From positions 1 to 64,000 of the forward strand of contig CABUMF010000007.1 in assembly GCA_902492655.1 (NCBI GenBank): a stretch of 64,000 nucleotides of DNA, in the 5' to 3' direction. This DNA comes from an uncultured Eubacteriales bacterium. GTDB taxonomy: Bacteria; Bacillota; Clostridia; HGM11514. The translations under genes were made by a program, and so were the position numbers. Position 1 is the stretch's first letter, and each line of letters opens with the position of its first letter. Below, one piece after another: positions 58,342 through 64,000 of the stretch. The notes below the pieces were generated by a model. It worked only from the letters and a program-made list of their open reading frames with translations. It did no database searches and was not told where the DNA came from.

Positions 58342-58590
58342 CGTAAATCAAAATGCGCACACCGCATAAAGCGCAAAAACCACGAAAAAATTGCGGTTAA
58401 CAGCGGTCAAAAGCACAAACTTTTCAGCATGAAAATCCGTAATACAATGATTTTCTAAAATCAAAACGCTTTATGCTATGAACAAACTTCGCCTCTCGCT
58501 GTATCACATACAGCTTCGGGTAACCAAAAGCAAGGTCTTGCCTTGCTTTTGCTCAGTTTGTCCATTCTGCACTATTTTTCTTCACCCCCA
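58342..58590 (+). repeat. Structured 3'-UTR repeat element, copy B
   Basis: Starts 4 nt after the ThuA stop. Outer stem GCATAAAGCG / CGCTTTATGC encloses about 90 nt; the conserved block TATGAACAAACTTCGCCTCT follows, then a perfect hairpin GCTGTAT/ATACAGC, a perfect 11-bp hairpin CAAAAGCAAGG/CCTTGCTTTTG, CAGTTTGTCCATTCTGCAC and TTTTTCTTCACCCC. Same orientation relative to the upstream gene as copy A. An open frame from ATG inside the block (MNKLRLSLYHIQLR) is not kept in copy A beyond the hairpin. Confidence 0.75.
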
Positions 58591-58752
58591 AGGTGACAAA
58601 ATTAAAACGCACACACCGCATAAAGCACAAAAATCAAAAATAATTTACGGATAACAGCGGACAAAAGCATAAACTTGTCAGCATGAAAATCCGTAATATG
58701 TTGTTTCCTAAAATCAAAACGCTTTATGCTATGCACTGTTTTTCTTCACCCC
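58591..58752 (+). repeat. Structured 3'-UTR repeat element, copy C (internally deleted)
   Basis: Tandem to copy B. It keeps the region GCATAAAGC...GCTTTATGC with the inner sequence CAGCATGAAAATCCGTAAT shared with copy B, but jumps from CTATG straight to CACTGTTTTTCTTCACCCC, losing the central conserved hairpins. It accounts for the rest of the 470-nt gene-free stretch before rpsR. Confidence 0.7.
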
Positions 58753-58767
58753 ATTTAAACCATGATA

Positions 58768-58802
58768 ACACAAAAAGCCGCGGATTTTTTCCGCGGCTTT
58801 GG
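58768..58802 (-). terminator. Terminator of the rpsF-ssb-rpsR operon
   Basis: Minus strand: AAAGCCGCGG / CCGCGGCTTT stem with a 7-nt A-rich loop followed by TTTGTG; near-symmetric so it may also stop the opposite strand. Confidence 0.85.
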
Positions 58803-58812
58803 TTAATTACAA

Positions 58813-59058
58813 TCAATCTGTTGTGAAAGGCAAAAGTGCGATGTGTCTTGCCCTCTTGATAGCTTCTGTAAGCTGTCTCTGATGCTGAGCGCAAGTACCT
58901 GTAATTCTGCGTGGCAGAATTTTAGCTCTATCGGAGATATATCTGCGAAGCTTAGCAACATCCTTATAATCAATGCTTTCAGCCTTTTCAACACAAAAAG
59001 CACAAACCTTTTTCTTAGGCTTACGACCTCTCATGGGTTTCTGTTCTCTTTCAGCCAT
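58813..59058 (-). CDS. rpsR: Ribosomal protein S18
   Basis: An 81-residue small-subunit protein. [20 protein letters not shown] and [20 protein letters not shown] are the conserved core, followed by [20 protein letters not shown]. Two CxxC-like cysteines are kept (Zn-binding form). GGAGG precedes the ATG. Downstream of rpsF and ssb, the standard order. Confidence 0.97.
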   Translation of the reverse strand: MAEREQKPMRGRKPKKKVCAFCVEKAESIDYKDVAKLRRYISDRAKILPRRITGTCAQHQRQLTEAIKRARHIALLPFTTD

Positions 59059-59084
59059 TTGTAAATTCCTCCAATCCTTAATAA

Positions 59085-59534
59085 TTAAAACGGAAGTTCT
59101 GCATCGTCAATCGGCATAAAATTATCGTCAAAATCCATGGTCTTATCGGGTTCGGAGGGCGCCGGAGCCGATTGAGCCGGCTGAGCAACAGGTGACGGAG
59201 CTGAATCTCTGTCCTTTTTGCTTTCGCCGAAATGCACCTCTTCAGCGACAACATCCATACCGTATTGAGTTTTGCCGTCCTTATCCTCCCATCTTCTCGA
59301 CTGGAGAGAGCCGACAACAACCATAAGCTGACCTTTTTTGAACCATTTGCCGATAAATTCAGCCGTTGAACGGAAAGCGACAATGTTGATAAAATCGGTC
59401 TGTCTTTCCTCGCCCTGCTTCACATAGCTTCTCTGAACGGCGAGCGTAAACCTGACAACCGCAACACCTGCAGTGCTGAAACGCATTTCAGGGTCATTGG
59501 TCAATCTTCCCATTAACATAACTTTATTCAGCAT
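59085..59534 (-). CDS. ssb: Single-stranded DNA-binding protein
   Basis: A 149-residue SSB: OB-fold ([41 protein letters not shown]), a Pro/Ala-rich linker and the acidic tip DDAELPF that recruits repair and replication partners. ATG at 59534 follows GGGAGG at 7 nt; the frame continues 11 codons upstream without a site. Between rpsF and rpsR as usual. Confidence 0.97.
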   Translation of the reverse strand: MLNKVMLMGRLTNDPEMRFSTAGVAVVRFTLAVQRSYVKQGEERQTDFINIVAFRSTAEFIGKWFKKGQLMVVVGSLQSRRWEDKDGKTQYGMDVVAEEVHFGESKKDRDSAPSPVAQPAQSAPAPSEPDKTMDFDDNFMPIDDAELPF

Positions 59535-59579
59535 AAAATAACCTCCCGTTATGCGGAAAAACCGCACCTTCCAAGCGAA

Positions 59580-59870
59580 TTACTTCTTGATAACAATACT
59601 TCTCAGAATACCGTCTGTGATCTTGTAAATACGTTCAAGCTCAGCCGGGAAATCGGGCTTAGAGCTGAAGTTAGCAAGAACATAGTAACCGTCTTCAAAG
59701 TCATTGATAGGATAAGCAAGTCTTCTTTTACCCCAAACATCAACGCTTTCGAGAGTACCTGCAGATTCGATCAATGATGAGAACTTGTCAACAAGTGCCT
59801 GAGTTTCCTCCTCGGATAAAGAGGGATTTAAAACGAAAATCGTTTCGTACTTGTTAATAACTTCTACCAT
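59580..59870 (-). CDS. rpsF: Ribosomal protein S6
   Basis: A 96-residue protein with KYETIFVLNPSLSEEET at the start and KRRLAYPINDFEDGYYVL in the middle, full length for S6. AGGAGGTG lies before the ATG. First gene of the operon; the 60-nt leader contains a CCAAAATTTGG inverted repeat but no convincing S6:S18 binding motif could be drawn. Confidence 0.97.
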   Translation of the reverse strand: MVEVINKYETIFVLNPSLSEEETQALVDKFSSLIESAGTLESVDVWGKRRLAYPINDFEDGYYVLANFSSKPDFPAELERIYKITDGILRSIVIKK

Positions 59871-59937
59871 TTGCGTTCACCTCCTTTTGGACTTTGGCCC
59901 CAAATTTTGGAGCAAGGATTAAATTACATACACACAT

Positions 59938-59966
59938 ATTATACTATATTTTAACCCATATGTCAA
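59938..59966 (-). promoter_or_regulatory. Promoter of rpsF-ssb-rpsR
   Basis: Minus strand: TTGACA (59966-59961), 17 bp, TATAAT (59943-59938). The -35 box overlaps the murI stop. Confidence 0.8.
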
Positions 59967-60736
59967 CATTTTTTTATGCTTTCGAGCAATTTTTTTGAAA
60001 GATTAACCATATCGGGGGTATTAAGGCTGTTTAGTATCTCGATATTTCCGCAAATTCCCTGTTCTTTTTTGATTCCGGCCTCTACGAGCCTTCGTTTTGT
60101 TTCCTTTGCGGTGCCGAGGCCGCCGTCAAAAATCTTAACGCCGTCCCCCATGATTTTTGCAATCTCGTCCTTTACAAAGGGATAATGTGTGCACCCGAGC
60201 ACAACCGAGTCAACCTTCCCCACGAAAGGCGAAAGTATGTTTTTAAGGTAATTTACCGTTTTTTCGGAATGGATTTCCCCCTTTTCGATAAGACCGGCAA
60301 GCTCGTGACAGGGAAGCGGAATAACCCGAGCCTTCCCCGAAAAATGCGAAACAAGCTCGCAGAACTTCTCCTCATGAAGGGTAACGGCGGTTGCCATGCA
60401 AAGCACCACCGAATTGCTTTTATACATAATTGCAGGCTTAACGGCAGGCTCAATCCCGATAACGGGAATATCATATTCTTCTCTTAAAATGCTTATTGCG
60501 GCGCTTGTTGCGGTGTTGCAGGCAATAACCACCGCCTTTGCCCCCGCATCCACCAGCATTTTAATATTTTTTAAGGTAAGCTCCCTTACCTCCTCCACAG
60601 ACCTTTCTCCGTAGGGGGCGTTCTTCGAGTCACCGAAATATACATAGTCCTCCTCGGGCATATGGGAAATGAGCTCCGCAAGAACGCTTATTCCCCCGAC
60701 TCCCGAATCAAAAACAGCAATAAAACCGGGCTTCAT
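59963..60736 (-). CDS. murI: Glutamate racemase
   Basis: A 257-residue enzyme supplying D-glutamate for peptidoglycan. FDSGVGGISVL at 9-19, YFGDSKNAPYGERS, VIACNTATSAA and VLGCTHYPF contain the catalytic Asp and the two catalytic Cys. ATG at 60736 with AAGG upstream is chosen; a start at 60802 would add a poorly conserved 22-residue extension. Followed closely by the rpsF operon on the same strand. Confidence 0.95.
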   Translation of the reverse strand: MKPGFIAVFDSGVGGISVLAELISHMPEEDYVYFGDSKNAPYGERSVEEVRELTLKNIKMLVDAGAKAVVIACNTATSAAISILREEYDIPVIGIEPAVKPAIMYKSNSVVLCMATAVTLHEEKFCELVSHFSGKARVIPLPCHELAGLIEKGEIHSEKTVNYLKNILSPFVGKVDSVVLGCTHYPFVKDEIAKIMGDGVKIFDGGLGTAKETKRRLVEAGIKKEQGICGNIEILNSLNTPDMVNLSKKLLESIKKC

Positions 60737-60864
60737 CACAATTACCTTCCAACAAAAACAATTTATATTAAACAGTATAACGCATTTTTGCGGATTTTTC
60801 AATAGGTTTTGCGGAATATTAACCGAAACTTAAAAATACAATCAAAAAAGAGGAGGTCGGGGCG

Positions 60865-61698
60865 ATGCAATATGTATTGTTTTTCATAGGGGTTGCGGTT
60901 TTTTCGGTGTGTCAATGTCTGTTTACCGCGGCGGTATGCGGACAAAAAAGATTTCGGATAACGCTGTGTTTATCGTACATTCTGCCTGTCATTTTATTGA
61001 TTTCTCTTTTTTCCGAAAGTAAAAGCCCGGATATTTCCTGCCTTCTCCCCATAAGCGCGGCAAGCTTTATACCGGGTTTTGTAGTCCCGCTTATCCTTAT
61101 TTTTCGGGGAAACACTCCCTGCGATACAAAAAACACCTTCAAGCTTATCTGCCTTACGGCGAGCTCGGCATTTGTGTGGATTGCATCGTACTTTAAGGTC
61201 AGCGTTTTCACGATGCTGTTTTGCGCATTGCTGTATGCGGCGTATCTTATTTTCACCGATGAAAATAAAACCTCGGAAATTTCCCGTCAGCCCTTCAGGG
61301 TATATTCGATATTGTTTTCCGTTCCGGGCATTGCCTTAGGGTGTGTCATGACCGTAAAATACAGTATTATTCTGACCTCCGGCACCGTACCGGTTCGTTA
61401 CGCCGTACTGCTTATCACAGCCCTTTGCGGAGGATTTTCGTTTATATATTTGAAGGATAGGCTTAATATGTCCCGACTTTTTGATATTTCCGCAGGGCTG
61501 ATTTTACTGGGCTTTCCTTCTTGCAGGATACTCCGAAGCACGGCGGTTTTGATACCCGAAAGCATATTTCGAACCGAAATACCCTTCATGCTGATGCTGT
61601 ATCTTCTGTTGACCTCCGCCGCAATAATCGGCAAAAAGCACACAAGAGTCCTGGGAATAATAATGCTGCTTCTTTTCCTCGTCAGAATTTGTTTATAA
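60865..61698 (+). CDS. Unknown membrane protein
   Basis: A 277-residue protein with about eight to nine hydrophobic segments and short polar loops (CQCLFTAAVCGQKRF; VPLILIFRGNTPCDT). AGGAGG lies 8 nt before ATG 60865. I recognise no family. It converges on spoIIR, overlapping it by 17 bp, and has no obvious partner. Its topology suggests a transport or sensing role, nothing more specific. Confidence 0.6.
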   Translation: MQYVLFFIGVAVFSVCQCLFTAAVCGQKRFRITLCLSYILPVILLISLFSESKSPDISCLLPISAASFIPGFVVPLILIFRGNTPCDTKNTFKLICLTASSAFVWIASYFKVSVFTMLFCALLYAAYLIFTDENKTSEISRQPFRVYSILFSVPGIALGCVMTVKYSIILTSGTVPVRYAVLLITALCGGFSFIYLKDRLNMSRLFDISAGLILLGFPSCRILRSTAVLIPESIFRTEIPFMLMLYLLLTSAAIIGKKHTRVLGIIMLLLFLVRICL

Positions 61699-62278
61699 GG
61701 CTCATGGCGGCATCGACTATTTTGAAGCGTATGATTACAGGGAGGTTGTCGTCTGTTATAAGCTTAAAATCGCTTTCGGAGAGGTTTTCCTTTAAGTATT
61801 CCAATGAAGCCTCATCGAGGGAGCCGCCCTTTGAAAGGCAAAGGGGCGGAAACATAACGCACCACCAGTTTTCGCCTTCCGCCTTCCCTATTTTTATTCT
61901 GTAGGCGTCATAGCGTCCGGAGGGAAGGCGAATATTTCCGTAGCTTTTTTCGGGGAATGAAAATTTCCCGTATTCCACCTCTGTTTTGTAATCATAACCC
62001 GAGCTTTTTATAACCCTGTCTGCGGTATTTTTAATTCTGTCGCGGTTTTCGGTGAGAATTTTTTCCGACTCCGCCTTTGAAAGCGAGCCCACCGAAAGCT
62101 TTTCAACCTCGCAAAGCACGGCGTCTCTTACCTTGAGCTTTAACGCCTGATCCTCCTTTGAGTCGCTGTTTGCGACAACATGGAACCTTATAATGCTCCC
62201 CGACAAGTCCTCGTTAACAAAAAATGCATATGCAAAAATCAAGGAAGCAACAATAATAACATACAAAATTTTTTTCAT
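61682..62278 (-). CDS. spoIIR: Stage II sporulation protein R
   Basis: A 198-residue exported signalling protein with an N-terminal membrane anchor or signal. IIRFHVVANSDSKEDQALKL and LPSGRYDAYRIKIGKAEG followed by WWCVMFPPLC are the SpoIIR signatures. Made in the forespore, it triggers SpoIIGA to process pro-sigma-E in the mother cell. GGAG precedes the ATG. Its presence indicates a spore-forming lineage, though not proof of sporulation. A sigma-F-like promoter lies just upstream. Confidence 0.95.
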   Translation of the reverse strand: MKKILYVIIVASLIFAYAFFVNEDLSGSIIRFHVVANSDSKEDQALKLKVRDAVLCEVEKLSVGSLSKAESEKILTENRDRIKNTADRVIKSSGYDYKTEVEYGKFSFPEKSYGNIRLPSGRYDAYRIKIGKAEGENWWCVMFPPLCLSKGGSLDEASLEYLKENLSESDFKLITDDNLPVIIRFKIVDAAMSLINKF

Positions 62279-62300
62279 AATATCAACTCCGTTTTAAATG

Positions 62301-62328
62301 ATTATTGCCTGCCGTACAAAAATTATAC
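62301..62328 (-). promoter_or_regulatory. Candidate sigma-F promoter of spoIIR
   Basis: Minus strand: GTATA (62328-62324), 14 bp, GGCAATAAT (62309-62301). Both boxes fit the forespore sigma-F consensus (GYATA and GGnnAnAnT), which drives spoIIR in Bacillus; the spacing is one base shorter than usual. Confidence 0.45.
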
Positions 62329-62335
62329 AAATCTG

Positions 62336-62364
62336 TTGAATTTTTCGGGGAAAAGGTGTATAAT
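62336..62364 (+). promoter_or_regulatory. Promoter of ispE
   Basis: TTGAAT (62336-62341), 17 bp, TATAAT (62359-62364). Confidence 0.7.
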
Positions 62365-62395
62365 AGATGAAAGACAACCCGAACGGAGAAGAAAA

Positions 62396-63259
62396 ATGAA
62401 GGTTAAAAGCTATGCGAAAATAAATATATCCCTCGATGTGATAAACAAAAGAGAGGACGGATACCACAATCTCAGGATGATAATGCACTCGGTGGAGCTT
62501 TCGGACGATATTGAAATTAATATAAACGGGAGCAAAAGGATAAGCGTTTCCACAAACCTGCATTATTTGCCCGACAATAAAAAGAACCACGCATATCGTG
62601 CGGCGGAGCTGTTTTTTGAACATACCGGGATAGAAAACCCGGGCATTCATATTGATATATTTAAAAGGATTCCCGTTAGTGCCGGGCTTGCCGGAGGAAG
62701 CTCCGATGCGGCGGCGGTTCTGCGGGCGCTGGACGAAATGTTTTCCGCGTCCCTTAGCCTTCCGGAGCTTGCAAAAATCGGGCTTTTGGTCGGGGCGGAT
62801 GTGCCCTACTGCATACACGGCGGAACAATGCTCGCAGAAGGTGTGGGCGAAATTTTAACGCCCCTAAAAAAGATGCCAAAGGCGCCAATCGTTCTTTCAA
62901 AGCCGCCTATAGGGCTGTCAACCCCGAAGGTTTTCTCGGAAATATCGGCTGAAAAGATAAAGCTTCACCCCGATACGGACGGGATAATAAAAGCCCTTGA
63001 TGCAGGCGATCTTAACGGCATATGCAAAAGGATGTTCAATGTGCTTGAGCCTGCGGCGCAGAGTGTTCTTTCAAAGTCGGGAAACGGCAATGCGGTGGAG
63101 GAGCTTAAGGAGGTTTTCAGAAACCACAACGCCTGCGGCACGCTTATGAGCGGGAGCGGGCCTACGGTATTCGGGATATTCGAGGATATTAAAGATGCAA
63201 AATGCGCATATAATGCCGCAAAGCGTATTACAAGAGATACATTTCTTACAACAACATAA
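62396..63259 (+). CDS. ispE: 4-diphosphocytidyl-2-C-methyl-D-erythritol kinase
   Basis: A 287-residue GHMP kinase of the MEP isoprenoid pathway. KSYAKINISLDVINKREDGYHN starts the protein (in part), the ATP loop is PVSAGLAGGSSDAAAVLRAL near residue 90, and CGTLMSGSGPTVFGIF near 245 is the third GHMP motif. ATG at 62396 has GGAG 8 nt upstream and lies 32 nt after the -10 box; 72 further in-frame codons upstream would start inside spoIIR antisense and are rejected. Confidence 0.95.
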   Translation: MKVKSYAKINISLDVINKREDGYHNLRMIMHSVELSDDIEININGSKRISVSTNLHYLPDNKKNHAYRAAELFFEHTGIENPGIHIDIFKRIPVSAGLAGGSSDAAAVLRALDEMFSASLSLPELAKIGLLVGADVPYCIHGGTMLAEGVGEILTPLKKMPKAPIVLSKPPIGLSTPKVFSEISAEKIKLHPDTDGIIKALDAGDLNGICKRMFNVLEPAAQSVLSKSGNGNAVEELKEVFRNHNACGTLMSGSGPTVFGIFEDIKDAKCAYNAAKRITRDTFLTTT

Positions 63260-63264
63260 AAAGT

Positions 63265-63307
63265 GTGCACCCCGAAAGTCGATGATTTCGGAGTGCATTT
63301 TTTTGTG
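63265..63307 (+). terminator. Terminator of ispE
   Basis: TGCACCCCGAAA / TTTCGGAGTGCA stem with a short loop, followed by TTTTTTTG. Confidence 0.85.
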
Positions 63308-63393
63308 CCGATATTTTGCTTGTGAAACATATCTTGTTTTCATCGAAAAAAGCAGTATATTACAGAAACTTATAATATTTTTTTATAAAATCA

Positions 63394-63582
63394 CTGACAA
63401 AGCAAGAAAAAGGGTATATAATACATATAATACAGATAGGATTTATATGATTAGGTGTATTTCAATCCTTTCAAGATGATGTTTTCCTTTCGGAAAACTT
63501 TCATAATGTCAATTATTCATTATTCATTATTCATTATTCATTATTAATTACAAAAAATCCTACCGCAAGGTAGGATTTTTGT
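63394..63582 (+). ncRNA. Possible short transcript (promoter to terminator, no real gene)
   Basis: CTGACA (63394-63399), 17 bp, TATAAT (63417-63422) and a strong hairpin AAAAATCCTACC / GGTAGGATTTTT (63553-63577) followed by a T-rich tract bound about 150 nt. Inside are only a 10-codon frame at 63447, the hairpin GTTTTCC/GGAAAAC and four tandem ATTATTC units (63509-63540). It may be a small RNA, or only a fortuitous promoter. The terminator also serves the tRNA-Leu gene on the other strand. Confidence 0.35.
63550..63582 (-). terminator. Bidirectional terminator beside tRNA-Leu
   Basis: 12-bp stem AAAAATCCTACC / GGTAGGATTTTT with a 4-nt loop; T runs on both strands. Confidence 0.8.
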
Positions 63583-63587
63583 TTTTC

Positions 63588-63915
63588 TGCCGCTGACCGG
63601 ACTTGAACCGGTACGCCGTTGCCGGCGAGGGATTTTCTCACTACTCTATGTCACCATAGCCACGCAAAAATGCGTGTTGTAGTCCGGACTTGGTCTTTGC
63701 CATATCCTTTTTGGGACTTAGGCAGTCGGTGTAAGGTCTCTACACTCACCCCGCATGGGGTTAGCACGGCGTTCTGTTTGCGCCTTCGCCGTTTTAGCCG
63801 ACTTCTGCACCGCAGATTTCTTTACGGGCACTCTCTGCGAAAAAACCGCAGACGCATGGATTTCATGCGTGCAAACATCAAAGTCCCTTGTGTCTGCCAA
63901 TTCCACCACAGCGGC
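63588..63915 (-). tRNA. tRNA-Leu (anticodon UAA) interrupted by a group I intron
   Basis: 5' exon 63915-63881 (35 nt): acceptor GCCGCTG, D-arm, anticodon stem AGGGA and loop CTT. 3' exon 63636-63588 (49 nt): AAAATCCCT, variable arm CGCCGGCAACGGCG, T-arm ACCGGTTCAAGTCCGGT and acceptor CAGCGGC plus A. Joined, the anticodon loop is CUUAAAA with anticodon UAA, so the break lies after the first anticodon base, the classical position of cyanobacterial and plastid introns. CCA is not encoded. Confidence 0.93.
63637..63880 (-). other. Group I intron (244 nt, no reading frame)
   Basis: Minus strand from TGATG to GTGAG; the last base is G as required. Core helices can be drawn: P3 AGTCGG/CCGACT, P4 ACGGCG/CGCCGT, P6 ACCCC/GGGGT, P7 GACCTT/AAGTC with a bulged C, P8 GCC...TCC/GGA...GGC, and two 3' hairpins CACGCA/TGCGTG and CTATG-GTGA-CATAG. 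Two more hairpins lie near the 5' end. The guide sequence is not obvious; GAGT at 63833-63830 could pair with exon ACTT. Size matches small tRNA-Leu introns. Self-splicing is inferred. Confidence 0.85.
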
Positions 63916-64000
63916 ATCTATTAAGCTTTATAAATTATGCGAAAACCGCAGAATACTGAAAAACCACCGTTTCACGCCTAATAATGATACCACATTTAAT
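63916..64000. other. Upstream region of tRNA-Leu
   Basis: AT-rich; minus strand has TATAAA about 10 nt upstream of the tRNA but no convincing -35 box. Nothing else seen before the window edge. Confidence 0.3.

Noticed and set aside
58458..58660. Short frame starting MNKLRLSLYHIQLR inside repeat copy B
   Set aside because: Frame is shifted in copy A by the different hairpin length and lost in copy C, while RNA stems are conserved, so coding is unlikely.
59871..59935. S6:S18 autoregulatory leader in front of rpsF
   Set aside because: A short inverted repeat exists, but the characteristic bulged CCG motif of the known S6:S18 RNA could not be drawn with confidence.
62180..62395. N-terminal extension of ispE by 72 codons
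   Set aside because: Would overlap the spoIIR start region and both promoters; the IspE family begins at the KSYAKIN motif and a ribosome site precedes ATG 62396.
63509..63548. Tandem ATTATTC units as a possible CRISPR or integration array
   Set aside because: Units are 7 nt, contiguous and low complexity with no spacers; an ordinary simple repeat.
63619..63924. 101-codon frame on the plus strand
   Set aside because: Antisense to the split tRNA-Leu and its intron; no ribosome site.

Overview
The window comes from a low-to-mid G+C, Gram-positive-type anaerobe, most likely an uncultured, spore-forming, carbohydrate-degrading Clostridia of gut type. The evidence is strong AGGAGG ribosome binding sites, a spoIIR gene, S-layer-homology domains, copper-amine-oxidase-N 'stalk' domains, a soluble HdrABC/Flx electron-transfer operon, and pectin- or uronate-type carbohydrate genes. 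The genus cannot be fixed from the sequence; a pectin specialist related to Monoglobus is one guess.

Layout. 1-8134 (minus): one operon read from hdrB down to the window edge, hdrB-hdrC-hdrA-flxD-flxC-flxB-flxA, followed by an iron-sulfur protein and a flavoprotein of the fumarate-reductase/thiol:fumarate-reductase type. It looks like an NADH-linked, flavin-based electron-bifurcating complex with its own fumarate (or enoate) reductase. 8265-8906: a small secreted stalk-domain protein. 8963-16496 (minus): aroF-tyrA-aroB-aroA-aroC-pheA-aroE/K with nearly every gene overlapping the next. A 28-residue leader peptide with 6 Tyr and 4 Phe and an intrinsic terminator precede it, forming a classical attenuator.

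16625-32910: four large secreted proteins that share modules (one is about 2900 residues with a beta-helix region and three SLH domains), with an AraC regulator between the last two. 33062-36551: trkH-trkA potassium uptake and a YgjV-like membrane protein. 36511-39897: an alpha-galactosidase and fucO. 40236-42741: an AT-rich type II restriction-modification pair whose methyltransferase carries an N-terminal HTH. 43075-43163: tRNA-Ser(GGA). 43325-46892 (plus): a KduI fusion, KduD and a GH88 unsaturated glucuronyl hydrolase, facing a secreted beta-helix protein.

49391-49865: a decayed duplicate of a metal-ion riboswitch plus oadB fragment. 49871-51028: a lipoprotein, a low-molecular-weight phosphatase and a broken small gene. 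51213-56150: a sugar ABC transporter of the ribose/galactose class with a divergent AraC regulator. 56171-58338: the intact riboswitch, the beta subunit of a sodium-pumping decarboxylase, an unlisted 44-residue gamma-like protein and a ThuA-like protein. 58342-58752: two tandem copies of a structured repeat that also follows fucO. 58813-63259: rpsF-ssb-rpsR, murI, an unknown membrane protein, spoIIR and ispE. 63588-63915: tRNA-Leu(UAA) split by a 244-nt group I intron.

The strongest items for a second look are the tRNA-Leu group I intron, the Tyr/Phe attenuator, the structured 3'-UTR repeat family, the duplicated riboswitch, and the Hdr-Flx-fumarate-reductase operon. No CRISPR array, insertion sequence or replication origin was seen.
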